Source: Kappaphycus alvarezii
Lineage: Eukaryota > Rhodophyta > Florideophyceae > Gigartinales > Solieriaceae
Reading direction: 5' to 3'
DNA length: 64,000 bases
Assembly (NCBI GenBank): GCA_002205965.3
Contig: NADL03000594.1
Span: 1,922,001 to 1,986,000, forward strand
In this document: piece after piece, positions 22,501 through 35,179 of the stretch
How the letters are laid out: the number at the start of each line of letters is the position of its first letter
Numbering within the stretch: position 1 is the stretch's first letter
Program-made: the position numbers and the translations under genes
Notes under the pieces: model-generated
Databases searched by the model: none
What the model saw: only the letters and a program-made list of their open reading frames with translations
Told to the model about the DNA's origin: nothing

Positions 22501-23842
22501 TCAAAATACGGTACTGTACAGTGCATCCTTTCCGGGACACACTAATTCACAGAGTTGATGAAGTTGCACTCTAATGGTTCTGGATAATTTGCGAACTCTA
22601 GTACTGCTTTACATAAAAAGAGCGACATTTAATCCTCAACGAAGCGCTACACCGTTTCAAGAAACATGGTAGTTGCGGTTGCGCCATAGCTATTATGCGA
22701 TGGCTAGCAGCAACATCGAAGTTTTGAAGTCACACTCTCGTTCTGACCCATTTCTCAAGTTCCATGCGCGACAAAACCAGAGTTCGTAGTTCTAGCCTGA
22801 GAGCGCTGCACGACCCTTCGTAATTCAAAATAGAGCGTTGTGGCGGGCACCCGTACGAGCCCCATGCCCTGCGGACACGTGTCTAAGCCTCTGTCCTCGG
22901 ATACACCGATGCTGCGATAAATCAGAGGAAAACAGGCGATATTGCAACCCGATACGGTACTGCATAGTACTGTACTGCACTTAAGGTTTCACACCAACGC
23001 CGCTGGATAACTCTTGTCACAGAAACTGTGAGGCCTGCCCTAACAAACTTTTGCACTTTAACATCACTCCTAAACCCGTCATATCTTGCGGTGATTAACA
23101 TGCCATCGCGCTCCTATCTGAACTCGGTCATGAAGAGGAAGAAAGTTTTAAGCCCGAAAGTGCCGGAAAAACGATTAGAACGCATTTTACTCTCACAAAT
23201 CAGCGCTGCTACGCTTGATTATTCGAGTTTAGCAATCAATGACGGCAGACCAAGGCCAAATTTCCCGGGGGTTTGCATTCGGAAATCGGCGACTGAGACC
23301 CCGGATAGTTTCCTAATCGTCACAGTTATCTGTTTGTCAAAGCACATTATTGGCTATCGTACCTTGGCAAATTTATTTGTTCAGGACGTACTTGTTTCGA
23401 AGTACATGTGCTTAGTGAAATGCAACAGCTGTTGATTGCGAAAAGCCACAATAGGTCGTTGGTAATAAGTTGCTGCCCCCAGGACAGTAAACACACTCGC
23501 CTCCCGCAGCCTCACAGGGTCTGCATTCAAGAGACGTTACTGAGATCGAAAGTACCGCATCGGTCGCAAAACGCCGGCCCAGTCGTTTTCTGCTGCCTAT
23601 CTCCTGGACAGAATTGCTGGCATGCGACAGCTCGGTACGCCGACTTTCCCTGTAACACCCTTGACCATTTCGGAAGGTTATAATACCAAAACGTCCTGCA
23701 CATAGAATGCGCCTCTACGCGTGTATTTTTAAAAGGAAAACTAACAAACAGCCTTCTAGCAGCTCCGCATCACAGGTGTTGCCCCTATTGCACTACATCT
23801 TATACGGCAGTAACGCACTTAAACCAAAATCAATCGTCACCT
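22501..23842. other. gene-free stretch downstream of eIF5B
   Basis: No recognisable gene. It holds TACTGTAC-type motifs at about 22508-22520 and 22955-22980. The plus-strand frame at 23028-23435 shows no known domain. This stretch flanks the 3' end of the eIF5B gene. Confidence 0.4.
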
Positions 23843-26800
23843 CTAAATGATATCAAACCACTTCTTCAGTTTGATCACAAGTAACCACTCCTCCTTCCCA
23901 AGGTCGTCACGGAAGTTTTCCTTCAGAAGATCAATTGCGTTCCTGCTCATTTTGCTGACAAGTTCATTCTGAAAGTCAAAATGCCTCCCGTACATGATAT
24001 GCTCCGTATTCTTGCTTTGGATCTTCACTGCAACACTTTCGCCCTTCCGCGCTGTAATGACTTGCTTCTTGTTCAACTCCAGGCTTGCGACACGGCCTAT
24101 ATCAAGCCAACCGGTTCCATGCCTCACAACCAATGGTGTGCCAACCCGAAGGATACCTTCCATTACATCCACGCCAAGGACGATGGGATCCTTCTTATTG
24201 TATATGTGTTGCGGGAGGATTTTGCAAATGCTTGGAAATACAACGTCATCGTTAACGTCCTCACGACGCCTTTTCTTCATTTCCTCCATGTATGCGCTGA
24301 ACTGATCAAACAAATGATAAATAATGTCGGCTGTAAAGATTTTGACACCGACATCTTCCGATAATTCTCTTGCCTCCTTCTCCACACCAACATCGAATGC
24401 AAGAATGGTGGCATACTCCTTTCTCCTCTCTAGCATCGTAGATGCCTTCGTTACATCTCTCTTGTGGACTGGTCCAATATTTATTCCCGAGACTGGAATC
24501 TTAGAGGTTCTCAGGAACTCCAGAAGGGCCTCTAGGGAACCTAGGGTAGACGCTTGGACGTACACGCCGAGGCCTGACTTATCCACGCTTGTCAGGATTG
24601 TCTTGAAGTCCTTCATTACTTCGTCCCGCACGTAGGCCATTTCATCCTCGTTCGTGGGGTCCTCAACTACCAGCAACTGGGTACCGGCTACGGCCTTCTC
24701 GAGATTGTCTGCCGAAATCTTAATTCCCTGGGCTGCTTTGATCTCTTTGTGATGCAAATACTGACCCTTCACTCTCATCTCTTTCATAGGGTGCGGTGTG
24801 AGAAGAGCTCGAATTGCTGTAACAATGGGACCGTCCAGACCCACTACCATGATTGTATCACCCTCATGAATGGTACCACCGGTTAATACGATATCGATAG
24901 TTGTCCCAAGACCCTCGATCACCTTGACCTCTAGCACGGTTGCCTCAAGTATCGGGCTAAACATGAGCCTCTCTGCCAGTAACCTTTGAGGTAACGCCAG
25001 TAAGAGCATGAGCAAATCAGGAATTCCTTCTCCACTGATTGCTGAGGTTGGCACAATCGATACAAACTTCCTGACGTCCTTATTGTCCCAATACAACTCT
25101 GTGTTGAAACCAATCTCAGCAAGCTCGAGTTTGGTTTCCCGAACTCTACGTTCAAACTCTTCGCGCGCATGTCTAGGTTGTTTAGCAAGGGAATCCCGTG
25201 TTGGGCAATTGTGCGGCTGCGCATCCAGTCGTAGATTCGGTCAATCTTGTTCAGTGCAATGATGAATGGCGTCTTTCGCAGTTTCAGAAGATCGATGCTC
25301 TCCCTAGTCTGAGGCTCAAGACCGTGCATGATATCAATGACTAGAATTGCAATGTCACAGAGAGATGAACCACGCGATCGAAGATTTGTGAATGACTCGT
25401 GACCAGGAGTCAATAATAAGCAACGAAGGCACATTGTACTCAAGCTTCTTACCTTCCTTCAGCTTTGTCGCCTCCTTCTTAACCGCTTCTATTGGGAAGT
25501 AAGTGGCACCAATTTGCTGCGTGATTCCTCCTGCTTCACCATCCTGAACATTTGTCTTTCTGATTCGATCAAGGATTTTCGTCTTACCCGTATCGACATG
25601 GCCGAGGATGCATATAATGGGAGACCGCAGGTGGTCAGCAGTTCTGGCAGCTCTCGCGTCCTCACGCATCTTGTAGCGCTCCTTTCGTAGCGCTTCCAGT
25701 CTCTTTTCGGCAGCGACTTCGGCTCGTGTCATTCCCTCATATTCCGAGTCATCAGAGTCATCAGAGTCTTCACTCTCCGAGTCTTCCTCGTCTGAGTCAA
25801 CCTCCTCATTCTTGTCAACGGCATCCCTAGTGTTATTTACCTGTTCACCGGTTTCCCCGGTGGTTTTCTCTACCTCTGGGAGCTCATCCCATGCATCAGG
25901 AATAACCTCTGGTTCAGGGACAGGGGTGTAGATTTCTCAGGTTCAGTCGGTACAGCTTCATCGGCTTTTTCGACAGCGCTCTCTTTTCGCTCGGCAACGG
26001 CGTTAATCGAGCGATTCTCTTCTTCTTGTCATACACGACACGCTTCGCTTGTCGGTTTGTTCCCCTTGATCATTGGTCCCTACTGTGGGAATCATACCCT
26101 GCTCTTCAAGCTGCTTACGAAACATCTCCGCCTTTCTGCGACGCTCTTTCTCCGCCTTTGATAACAGCGTACCCTCCTTCCTTTTCCTTTCCTTTTTAGC
26201 TTTCTCAGCAGCCTTTTTCTTTGCTTTTTCTAATTCCTTCTTACGGATTTCTTCCAATCGAATCCTCTCCTCTTCCGCAATTCGAGCCTCTTCTGCCTCC
26301 TTTTCCTTTCGGATACGCTCTTCTTCAGCAAGCATCTTCTCTCGTTGCTCACGCATCCTACGAACAGCGGCAGACTCCTTCTTCTTCGGCTTTTTAGTCT
26401 CAACAGGCGCAACGCTTTCGCATTCAAAGCTGGTGCCATCCTCCTCGGCCTTCGCACCGCCCTTCTTTTTTTTTTTCGGTTTCTTCTTCGCAACGGCAGG
26501 TGCATCGCCAGCTAGCTCAGCCAGTAAGTCATCAACATCATCAGCGTCTTTAGATTCAGGAGCAGCGGCCACTTTGGGAGCGGAATCTGTACCACCTAGT
26601 TCTGCAAGAAGTGCATCCACCTCCGGGTCATCCCCTTTTCGGCCGCAGCCTTCTTCTTCTTCTTTGCCCGTTTTTTCTGAGCAGCTGTCATGGGAGCGGC
26701 TTCGGATTCTGCGTTACCGTTCGCATTGTCGTTAGAGGCACCTGCGGCCGTCGAAGCGCTTCCTTCTCCAAGTTCTGCCAGGATGGCGTCAAGCTCATCC

Positions 26801-27570
26801 TGCTCTTTCTTCGCTTTCTCCAATTTTGCAAGGCGCTCGCGTTCTTTCTTCGCTTTCTTCTTCTCGGCGGCAGTCATGGGCGTTTCAACTCAGCTGCGGG
26901 TTCGGCAGGGGGTTGAGGCTCCGGCTCAACTTCTAGCTGCGGCTCGAGAGAAGGTTGGTCCTCAGCAGTGACGTCGTCCTGGGGGGTCAAGGCAAGTGCC
27001 TTTTCTTTTTCTTCTTCTTTGATGGAACGGACGGAGTGTCGATGAATTCCAGGAAGTCATCCGGTTCTGCTGTAGCAGTACTTTGATTTAGCGCCGGGGA
27101 CTCGGGGTCAGCATCAGCCCCCACAGGATCTTGCTGATCAAGAGGATCGAGTACGAGATCCTTCTTTTTCTTCTTTTTCTTTTTCTTCGAGGTGGGCATG
27201 GGTGCTAGTTGGTTTTCCTCGGCGTCAGCACTTAGTTTGGATGGATCGTCGAGACCGGCGTGATCAGCGGCATCATCCATGCCAAGGGCGGCAAAAGCGG
27301 AGGTTGGCAGAAGAGGTCATGGTCATCATCTTCGTCGTGATCATCGGCAAGTGGTGCAGCAAAGGATGATGTAATGTCGCTATTCCCGTTCTCTTGAGTA
27401 TTCTTTGACTTGTTGTTCATCACCAGCGATTCCGCAGCGTTTACCTCAGATTCTACGGGGGCAGCAGGGGTACTGACGTCCTTCTTCTTTTTCTTCTTTT
27501 TCTTTTTGCCCAGAATGAGTTGAGGGGCCGCTTCCGGCGGCGCTTCAAACTCGAAAAGGTCGTCGTCCAT
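23843..27570 (-). CDS. EIF5B: translation initiation factor eIF5B, with about nine frame breaks
   Basis: eIF5B is the cytosolic GTPase that joins the 60S subunit to the initiating 40S complex. The N-terminal third is acidic and lysine-rich (several K8-10 tracts, LAELG repeats, long K/E/R helices at 26150-26450). The GTPase domain shows G1 GHVDTGKT, the switch segment [17 protein letters not shown]3 (IID then TPGHESF across a frame break) and G4 [30 protein letters not shown] follows, then domains II-IV, ending [14 protein letters not shown], the usual eIF5B C-terminus. Frame changes fall near 27300, 27005, 26880, 26620, 26035, 25995, 25915, 25430 and 25165, several at A- or G-runs. Because the gene is essential and the protein is continuous across the breaks, I read them as sequence errors. 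The start at 27570 ([11 protein letters not shown]) is the natural first ATG. Divergent from the MFS gene. Confidence 0.93.
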
Positions 27571-28404
27571 TGTTTAGGCGGCAGCTTTGCAAGAAAAGGT
27601 GGAACCCCAGATGAGGCGGGTAACTGTATGGTGGAAGAATGAAGGAGGCACGGTGGGTCAAGGAGACGTGTGAGGCTGGGTTCGGACGCAAGTTGTAATC
27701 GGAAATGTGGATGTGGACAAGTGTGGGATGCTGGGACGTCGGCGGAACTCGTACGCTTCGTTGAATGTGAAGGCCCGGTGCTGAGTTGACTCAAGATGGT
27801 CAAAAAAAATTTGCATTTGGCAGAGGGCAAGTGGTCCAGGAAACATCTTGACGATCTGTAAGATATGATAACACTGTAATGTAAAGTATTTTGCTTTACA
27901 TTTTTTGCACTGTAAATTCACATGATATTCTCTATTGTATGAATTGGAGCAATTTTATTTTGTTGGTAAATTTCTTTGCAGTACAGTACTGTACAGTAAT
28001 AACAAAAAGAATCTACTCAGGGCAGTAGAAAATGCGGTGTACTTTCAAACAATGCGGCAAAAGGGGCAAACTTGCCGAAACGTGTCATTTGAGGACGGTA
28101 ATACTGTACAGTACAGGAAAAGGGGAGTACAATCCAGTGCAGCATTTTCTCCATCTCTGATGCTGGGACTCAGGTGTTCTTTATTGTGCAAGTTCACGCT
28201 CTGACACCAGGCATCTTTACCGTCTAGTACTAGATAGAGGGAAGAAATCCTTCGTCCTTCCTGCGTACCTCTTCTCGTTCTCACGCCTCATCGCCTTTTT
28301 CCAGCTCCCAAGCAAATACTCTCCTTTCCATTTTCGTGTCGAGACAATGTCACCGCGGTAACGGTCTTGCCTCACATCAAAACTCCGCAGTCCGTATCCC
28401 ATCA
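27571..28404. promoter_or_regulatory. divergent promoter interval between eIF5B and the MFS transporter
   Basis: Both genes start from this 834-bp interval. It contains two compact palindromes, GTACAGTACTGTACAGTA at 27981-27998 and TACTGTACAGTACAGG at 28102-28117, lying 120 bp apart near its centre. No open frame of note occurs between them. Confidence 0.55.
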
Positions 28405-29840
28405 ATGTCACCAACAAAGGGTCAAGTAGTTGCTCTTCTCTTTGCCATCAGTTTATTCAACTACATTGACCGCTGGAGCGTTGCGCCATTATAAATGACC
28501 TTCAGGCCCCACCTCGAAAAGGAGGCTTTGGTCTCACCGATTTTCAAGGGGGACTTGTCACCAGCGTCTTCATCCTTACCTACATGATTCTATCCCCAGT
28601 TTTTGGTTATTTCGGCGATCGAGTTCCTCGAATTCCTCTTGTATTTTGCGGAATCGTTGGCTGGAGTGTCGCAGGACTATTTTCCTCCTTCTCCAAGTTT
28701 TATTGGCAATTTCTCGTCTTTCGCGCCCTCGTCGGTGTAGGTGAAGCCTCATACGCCGTACTTACCCCGACCATTATTGCCGATTTGTATTCAGGTACAG
28801 AGCGTACTCGCGTTCTGGGTGTGTACACGGCCTCCGTTCCCATAGGCTCCGCAATGGGCTACATATACGCCGGGGAGGTCGCCCGAATTATGGAATGGCG
28901 TTGGGCTTTCCGCTTCACTCCCTTTATCGGCATCATTCTTGGCTCCATACTCCTCTGCTTCGTCCCAGAGCCCGTCCGTGGAGATGCCGACGGTGTTGTC
29001 AACCCCCCACCAGACGCTGCCGAGAAGATTGCGGAGCGCAGGGCAGGGGCAACTGCCTTCCTACGAGATGTTTTCGAGATTTGGCAGATCAAATCCTTCT
29101 TTTGGAGCACCTTTGGTGCCGTAGGCATGACTTTCACCGCCGGCGCACTGGCGCAGTGGGCTACCGCCCTGCTCCAGCGTGTCAACTGCGAGGCCACAGA
29201 TGGATTTTGCGAGGCTACTATCACCAGAACCTTCGGCACTATCAGTATCGTCGCGGGAGTTGTTGGTTGCTTGCTTGGCCCGACACTCGCTAAATCCTAT
29301 TCGAAAAGGGACCCCGCTGGTGACGCTATGGTCTCGGGTATTGTACTCGTCGCAGCTACCCCGTTTGTATTCTTGGCCATCTACTTTTCGGATTCACGCT
29401 ATACACTGACCTGGCTCCTCGTCTTCATCGGTGAAATGCTTGTCAGTATCACCTGGCCACTGGTTGCAGCCATTCAACTTAGCGTGGTACCACCAGAGCA
29501 AAGGAACACGGCAAATGGCATTTTCCTCACAGTTTCTCACATCTTGGGTGACTCCATCTCTCCCATTGCTATTGGCGTCCTTGCCGACAGGCTGCACGCA
29601 GGCGAGGGTTATTCCCGGGCAGTATCATTGCAAAAAGCGTTGTACACAAGTGTGATAACTAGTTTCATCGGTGGTTTTTTCTTTCTTATTTGCGCAAAAC
29701 ATTTGCAAAAAGATCGAGAAATGGCGTTGTCGCGTGTTGATAGGGGGTATCGAGAAGTGGACACGCTGGATAACACGAGTGAAGGTGCGGAGCCTGTTCA
29801 GGTTGAGGTTCTGCATACCAAATCAACTATGCTGACATAA
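28405..29840 (+). CDS. spinster-type major facilitator superfamily transporter
   Basis: A polytopic membrane protein of about 478 residues. The N-terminus (MSPTKGQVVALLFAIS, then FNYIDRWSVAP) is in one frame and the rest in another; the break is near 28490 at CCATTATAAATG, where one missing base would restore the reading. Recognisable spinster/SPNS features are NYIDR in helix 1, LSPVFGYFGDRVPR (MFS signature loop), VGVGEASYAVLTPTIIADLY, and SVPIGSAMGYI. About twelve hydrophobic segments are visible. Animal spinster proteins export lysophospholipids or sphingosine-1-phosphate from late endosomes and lysosomes or across the plasma membrane; the algal substrate is unknown. Expression presumably starts from the interval shared with eIF5B. 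Confidence 0.88.
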
Positions 29841-30004
29841 CCAGGAGCGCCTTCAGACGAGGAAAATGTCATCCTTTGAGGCCACGGAGGGGAGCACTGA
29901 CCTCCCTTAAAGGATGCTGCTTCTGTGAGGTAGTAGGGGGCGCATTACACTGTTTCCGCTGATTCTCGCGGAATGACAAGGAACTACTGGTCAAAGAAGA
30001 GCAG
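29841..30004. other. convergent 3' interval
   Basis: Only about 160 bp separate the stop of the MFS gene and the stop of the riboflavin reductase gene on the opposite strand, so the two 3' untranslated regions probably overlap. Confidence 0.5.
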
Positions 30005-30779
30005 CTAGGGCTCGGCAACAAGAACAACATCATGTCCGAGCTGTACCCATTGCGGGTTTTTCATCCGCATCAGCATAGGGCCATTTTCGCGATTAAGGTC
30101 GGTGAGGGGAAGGCCTTGACTGAAAATAACTGGTGCAATCGTAATTATCAAAAGGTCACACAAGCCGGCCTCTAGGAGAGAGGACAGCACAGTTGGTCCA
30201 CCTTCGACCATTACAGAGGTGGCTCCGTCGAGTTGCAATTTGTTCACAACGGCTGTCAAGTCGAGAGTAGTTCCTTTTCTTGTGCGGATTGCGTCGACCT
30301 CGACAACCCGAGCAATCCTATCTAACTCGGAGGCGCGTAGGTCCTCACCCATGCCGACTTTTGTAAAAATGAAAGGTCTGCGCGATATGTCCTTGCAATG
30401 TGGCTGAGCGAGAAACTTTGAAGTGGTTGGGGTTCGAAGATGAGAGTCCAACACTGCTGCTGTGGGGCAGGCGTCATGATGCTTGAGAACGCGGTCACGT
30501 TTTTGCAACAAGGCGTGGAGTTGATCACGGGTGGAATTGGGTAGCCTGGTCGATAGCCTCGGGTCGTCTGCAAGGACTGTGCCGACACCGACCAGAATGA
30601 TGTCATGAAGAGCCCGAAGTGAATGAGTGAGTTCACTGGACTGTGTGCCGGATATCTGTGTGCGGGTGGGGGACGTGGCTCAGCATTGCGTCGGTGGTTT
30701 GCGCCCATGTGAGAAGAATGAAGGGGCGGGTGCGAGGGAGCCGTTGGGCGTCGAGAAGGCGTTCGAGGATAACGTCCAT
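30005..30779 (-). CDS. RIB7: RIB7/RibD C-terminal-type riboflavin biosynthesis reductase, one frame break
   Basis: The protein of about 258 residues matches 2,5-diamino-6-ribosylamino-4(3H)-pyrimidinone 5'-phosphate reductase, a dihydrofolate-reductase-like NADPH enzyme of riboflavin synthesis. Seen: RPFILLTWAQTTDAM at the N-terminus, ISGTQSSELTHSLRALHD, IILVGVGTVLADDPRLSTRL (cofactor and substrate loop), PTAAVLDSHLRTP, and SVMVEGGPTVLSSLLEAGL (the GGP motif) before APVIFSQGLPL near the end. The first 48 codons, starting at 30779, are in a different frame from the rest; the shift lies near 30660. No N-terminal deaminase domain is present, as in fungal RIB7 and unlike fused bacterial RibD. Confidence 0.8.
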
Positions 30780-31219
30780 GTCGACTCGCTGATTGATGAG
30801 GAAATTGTTGAGATCTGAACAGGATCACGTGCTGTGCACTATGTGGACTTTCAATTTATTGTTTTCTGCTAGTTAGGAAGGACTGTGTGGAATGGCTCTA
30901 GGCGTTGCATTTAACAAGACCCAGTTTCGGATTAAGTGCTGTCCGATCTGTAAGCCTGGAAATTGGCTGCAAAATATCAGTAATGTCGTATGTCCATGCC
31001 AATAGGGAAGGCGTTGTACAGGATGAGCAGTAGTGCACATTACAGAACTGTATGTCTGGATGCTTTCCAATGCCCATTAAACAAGGGTAGGGAATTCTTT
31101 CTTGATAAGGTGTTTACAAGCATGCACCACGCTGGAAGTGAGCGAGAGTATGGACTAGAAGATATCCCCGGGCGACGGCTAAACCATGCACCCACTCCAT
31201 CAAGTAAACCAGACAACTG
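30780..31219. other. short intergenic stretch with element flank
   Basis: No gene is visible. 31168-31185 repeats the GGCGACGGCTAAACC-type sequence at 6318-6336, marking the edge of the non-LTR relic cluster that follows. Confidence 0.4.
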
Positions 31220-32900
31220 ATGAAGTTTACTTCAATGAATATCTGACTACACGGCTAAGAACTAACCGGATGTTCCACTTCGGTCACGTACAGTGGGGCT
31301 TGCGAGCAATAGAGGGGGGAAACATTGGGGTTTACTGATTAGGGATGCAAGACGGCTATTTTCCGAGGACTAGTGGGGACCCATGGCAATAGACGACCAC
31401 AGTGTGCAACTAAAAAAGAGTACATAAGTAAATATCATCATCCAACTCATACGCTGATGAAGACGCCTGCGGATCACTCCTAGCTGCGGTGTGAAACTTC
31501 TCCGCGATTCGCGGGATGTACTCCTCAAGGAATAAGATCGTCCCGAACGATGGAGCACCCAAGGAAGCAAAGGCCAGGGGCAGAAACTTGAAGTTTGGTG
31601 CCTGGGTTTGGCCGTCAGGAGGCGGGAGGCGGCGAAACAGTTTGCGTTCCAAGTCTTTGACTTTGTCTAGGTGTGCAATATCGGCGGCGCCATAGGCCAC
31701 TTGTGCAGTCCTTGTGCGCACGCCTTGTTTGAACGGGGAGACAACGGTAATGTCGCAGGCTATAGGGCGAGCCTGTTGGCCATTGGGCAGTGGTGGGGGA
31801 TGGGAGAGAATGTCCCCCCCCTGTGTCCGGACTGTCAATACAAGGTCCCGCTCCTCGTCCCGGGAACGAACATCCGCCCTGCGTTCCCAGGACAGATATT
31901 CGTTCCCGGACTGTGACAAACTCACGAAGGGGAAATTTCGATTGGCTAACAAAGAAGAAAGTCGTATCGCAGCAGCGCGCTTTCGAAGGACGACTTCGGA
32001 CCGCGCTGTAGAGTACAACGCGGTGCGGAAGCGGGCGGGGCTGAATCCATGAGGCTGACATCCTCTGCCCCATGGAGGAAGGGGTCGATCAATGAGAAAC
32101 CCTGACCGCCGAGGCGCAACGGAGGACACGCTTGGGTCCAGCCTGAGTCCTTGAGATCGACGTCATGAAGTTACTCATCGGCGGATCGCAGCAGGGAGTC
32201 GAACTCAGAGCAGGGTCAGAGGCGTGTTTTGTGTCGGCAAGTTTGAAAGCAAGCACGACGCGTCATGCCGATGCAAAGAGTCTGTGCACATGGAAACGGG
32301 CTTTGGTCCCGGATGTGGTCAAGAAGCTTCAGTGTGCGTCTACACGCATCAGCTATGTCCAGGAGGGAAAGGCTTTCTGAAGGTAGCGTTACCAATCGGG
32401 GCGCGGGGGAGATCGAAGCTGTCATCAGCGCCCTCGGAGAGAGGAAATTCGGCTAAGAAAGCTGCTCTGTCCAAGGGCGGATGTGGGGCCAGTAAATGCG
32501 GGTCCCCTGGTGGTTAACGAATGTGCCAAAAGCCGGGCCGTACCTGGCAAGGGACCGAAGTGCTCTCCGGAGTCCGTCCATTGACCCCATGATCGTGCCG
32601 TCATCAGCTTACCACTGAATAAAGAAAATGCCGTCCTATACGGCTATCCGATGGAGTGGCTGGATAGCGAGAGAGGTAAGCAGCATGTTAGCAGGGTCAC
32701 TCTATTGGGTGCCCTGTGCACTAGATATCAATGTTCGGTCATGGTCGGAATGATTAAAGGTGGCTAGGTACGGCCATAAATCATGTTGGCGAACCGTGCG
32801 ATTGACGGGGCACGAGATGGGAAGACGTGTAGCATTGTCTGCCTATCAACGCAATTGAAAGAGTTACGGGCGTGAATGAGGACGGTGGCGACGTTCGGGT
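31220..32900 (-). pseudogene. RLE-type non-LTR retrotransposon ORF, relic copy with RT motifs A to C
   Basis: Read from 32900 downward on the minus strand. The RT motif A region is LIHARNSFNCVDRQTML, where the usual catalytic Asp is His. A motif B-like SSAQGTQ then SDPANMLL spans a stop. ADDGTIMGSMDGL (motif C, Y/F lost) lies near 32600, and FVNHQGTRIYWP follows. The C-terminal part (31410-32129) has RPIACDITVVSPFKQG, a restriction-like endonuclease segment, then FKFLPLAFASLGAPS and at about 31480 RRRLHQ...CTLWSSIA. Many frame changes and an internal deletion between RT and endonuclease are present. Such elements copy themselves by target-primed reverse transcription; this copy is dead. Confidence 0.75.
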
Positions 32901-34194
32901 CAGAGGAAACCCGACGTAGATCTGCAGACCAGTGCCAGATAATTGGAGCGGGGTCTCGAATTGATAGTCCGACCTTGCACGCGCGAAACACATGATATGC
33001 GAGGATGCTGCGGATGTAGTTGTGGCGGTGGATGCGGCCAAAACCCGGGCAGATGTCAGCAGCGTGGTCGCCACAGGTATCAAGTGATTGCTGACAGTGC
33101 TGACACTGCAGCGTCATCAAGTCCGTCTGAACTGGAAGCCCGAAGTGTCGACCCAGCATTATGCTGCAATGTGCACCAGAAACTTCGCTGTCATATAGTC
33201 GGATGCGCTTGGAGGAAAGCGGCGGCAACAGTGTTTCGAAAAGGGAGCCCGCGGATGCGGCGCGGAGTACTTACAGGACTGTGGCAGAGGAGGTGGATAC
33301 ACCCCTCCAAAAAGCACCCACCCAGAACACCTCTGCCCAGGTCTCTTGCTCCACCCTGTCTAAATGTGTATTAAGGTTGCCAGGTGTGGTAGCAAGGGTG
33401 GCAGGGTCATAGGTGCCCAGGTCGTTGTGTACAGGGTTACTGTTGACATGACGCACTAAGTCCCGCAGACGCGATCGGTCTTGAGCGAGAAGGAAAGACC
33501 GGTCCCCGCGGAAACGTTTTTCCAGGAGAGTCAATGATCTAGCGTCGGTATGCGCTGCAGTCCGCTGGCGTGCTGGGAAAGCATCCAGGAGATTGGTGGT
33601 GACAGCGGCGGGTAGAAACGGAGCGACCAACGAAAAGCCTTGACCTCCAGGGTGAAGGGGGAGACACACTTGATCCCATGCATCATCCGAGAGGGCGACA
33701 CTGCGGAGGGACGCGTATGACGAGCGCTTCAGAGAATCGAATGAGTCCGCAGCGATGGCGGAGTGTGAGGGATCTGCCTGCTTGAACGCATGATTGACCG
33801 GCACGCCGAAGCACATAGGCGATGCACATGAAAACGGGCCCGAGGATCCCGGACTTGCTCTAGAGGATGCAGGAAGCGGCGGCATTCGGCAGTTTTGCTC
33901 CATAGAAAGGCTTCAGTGAACGTGGAGTTACCTATTAGAGCGCCCAGGAGATGAAAGCCATATCGGGAGCACCCTGAGAGCGGGAATTCCGCCAGGAAGA
34001 TCGCTTAGGCCGTGGCCGCCGTGTGGCCAATAGATGCGTGTCTTCGTCGTGTTGAGGAAAAGCCCAAACAACGGGATCATTGCAGCACCACCAGAGTGCC
34101 AGGGAATGTGATGCACAGAGATCCCCGTGTCCGATACCATGCAACGGCCGCAAATGTGCTTATGTGGATTTTGTCTAATCGTAGCAATTGACAA
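32901..34194 (-). pseudogene. RLE-type non-LTR retrotransposon ORF, relic copy joined head-to-tail
   Basis: The minus strand from 34194 gives LFGLFLNTTKTRIYWP (the GLxxNxxK block after RT motif C), then LGNSTF-like sequence, then DDAWDQVCLPLHPGGQGFSL (the thumb/linker LPxxxGGxG motif). It continues to CQHCQQSLDTCGDHAADIC and GRIHRHN, a CCHC-type knuckle as found just before the endonuclease of R2/CRE-class elements. The ORF then runs directly into the RT motif A of the next copy at about 32900, so this copy lost its endonuclease and the two truncated copies are fused. Confidence 0.75.
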
Positions 34195-34489
34195 TTAAAG
34201 CGGCTACTTAACACTCTCCCCGGCTTCTTGCCCGAAAGACTAGCGATCAGATTCACCTAGTCCCTCTCTCTGTCCTCGTGTCTCGGAACATTTCCCGTCA
34301 TTTGTACTTAGAGGACAAGATCACAAACCTCCTCCCAACCTGCAGCTCCCATAGTGTGCAGTACCCGTAGTCGACCTGGACCATTGCGGACGCTCTACCT
34401 TAGGCAGCACTGAAAATTTCTTTAGATGTTCGGAGACTGTGCGCTCCCTCCCGTCGTCTCCCCCTTCCAGAAAACAATTGTGCGCGTGG

Positions 34490-34830
34490 GAGCGAAGGCT
34501 GGCGGTGGCCATGGCAGCAGAAAAACGGAAGATGACGACCTCGCAAGGAAAGTGGCAACCGTCCTCGGAAGCCACTCCCAGGACGCTCACGACTCGGCTG
34601 GACAGTTGTGCCCCTAGGGTTCGATTCACTGGGATCCCCATCTGATGCATCATTAAAGATCATCGATGAGCACCCCGCTATTATCGCGACGCGCGGCGGC
34701 AGCTCCCCCGGGAGAGTGAAATGTCGGCTGTACCAAAAACTAAGCTATGCGATTTGGTCCACATGCGCCGCTTCGATAATTTGTAGTGCCCCGCAACACG
34801 CAGGGCTTTCCCTCCCAATAGCCACCTAGT
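34490..34830 (+). pseudogene. 5'-truncated non-LTR element copy (C-terminus)
   Basis: The plus strand encodes LGFDSLGSPSDASLKIID, then GRVKCRLYQKLSYAIWSTC and ICSAPQHAGLSLPIAT followed by a stop. This aligns without gaps to 12600-12825 and 35295-35530. The upstream part to about 34490 shares the lysine/arginine-rich linker in other frames. It contains only the last part of the ORF. Confidence 0.65.
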
Positions 34831-35179
34831 GGTGTCCTAACGACCCTGTACGTTGCACGTACATCTCCATAGCCGAAGCAAAAACAACCGCTCCTCCCGA
34901 TTGAGTTCGTCAATCTCCCTGGCACTCCGCTTTGCCTTCCTTGAGCTCACAGGTTGATCCGTTTGCTGCTTAAGTCAACTGACTCGGGCTGGTATGGCAG
35001 CCTTACAGTAAAGGCAGCTTGATTCCTGACACAAGTTCAGTAAGTTCCTACTCCCTAGACTCAATGCGCAACCCGCCGATATTCTGGTGCACCTGTGGTC
35101 TGACGCAACGAACACCCGCCCCTTCTCCCAGTGGCCTACGACATCACCGTATCCTCGTCATTCCAGGAGATATAAGTCA

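Noticed and set aside
26073..26735. 220-codon plus-strand frame, serine/phenylalanine-rich
   Set aside because: It is the exact antisense of the lysine/glutamate-rich eIF5B N-terminus; the composition is a mirror effect.
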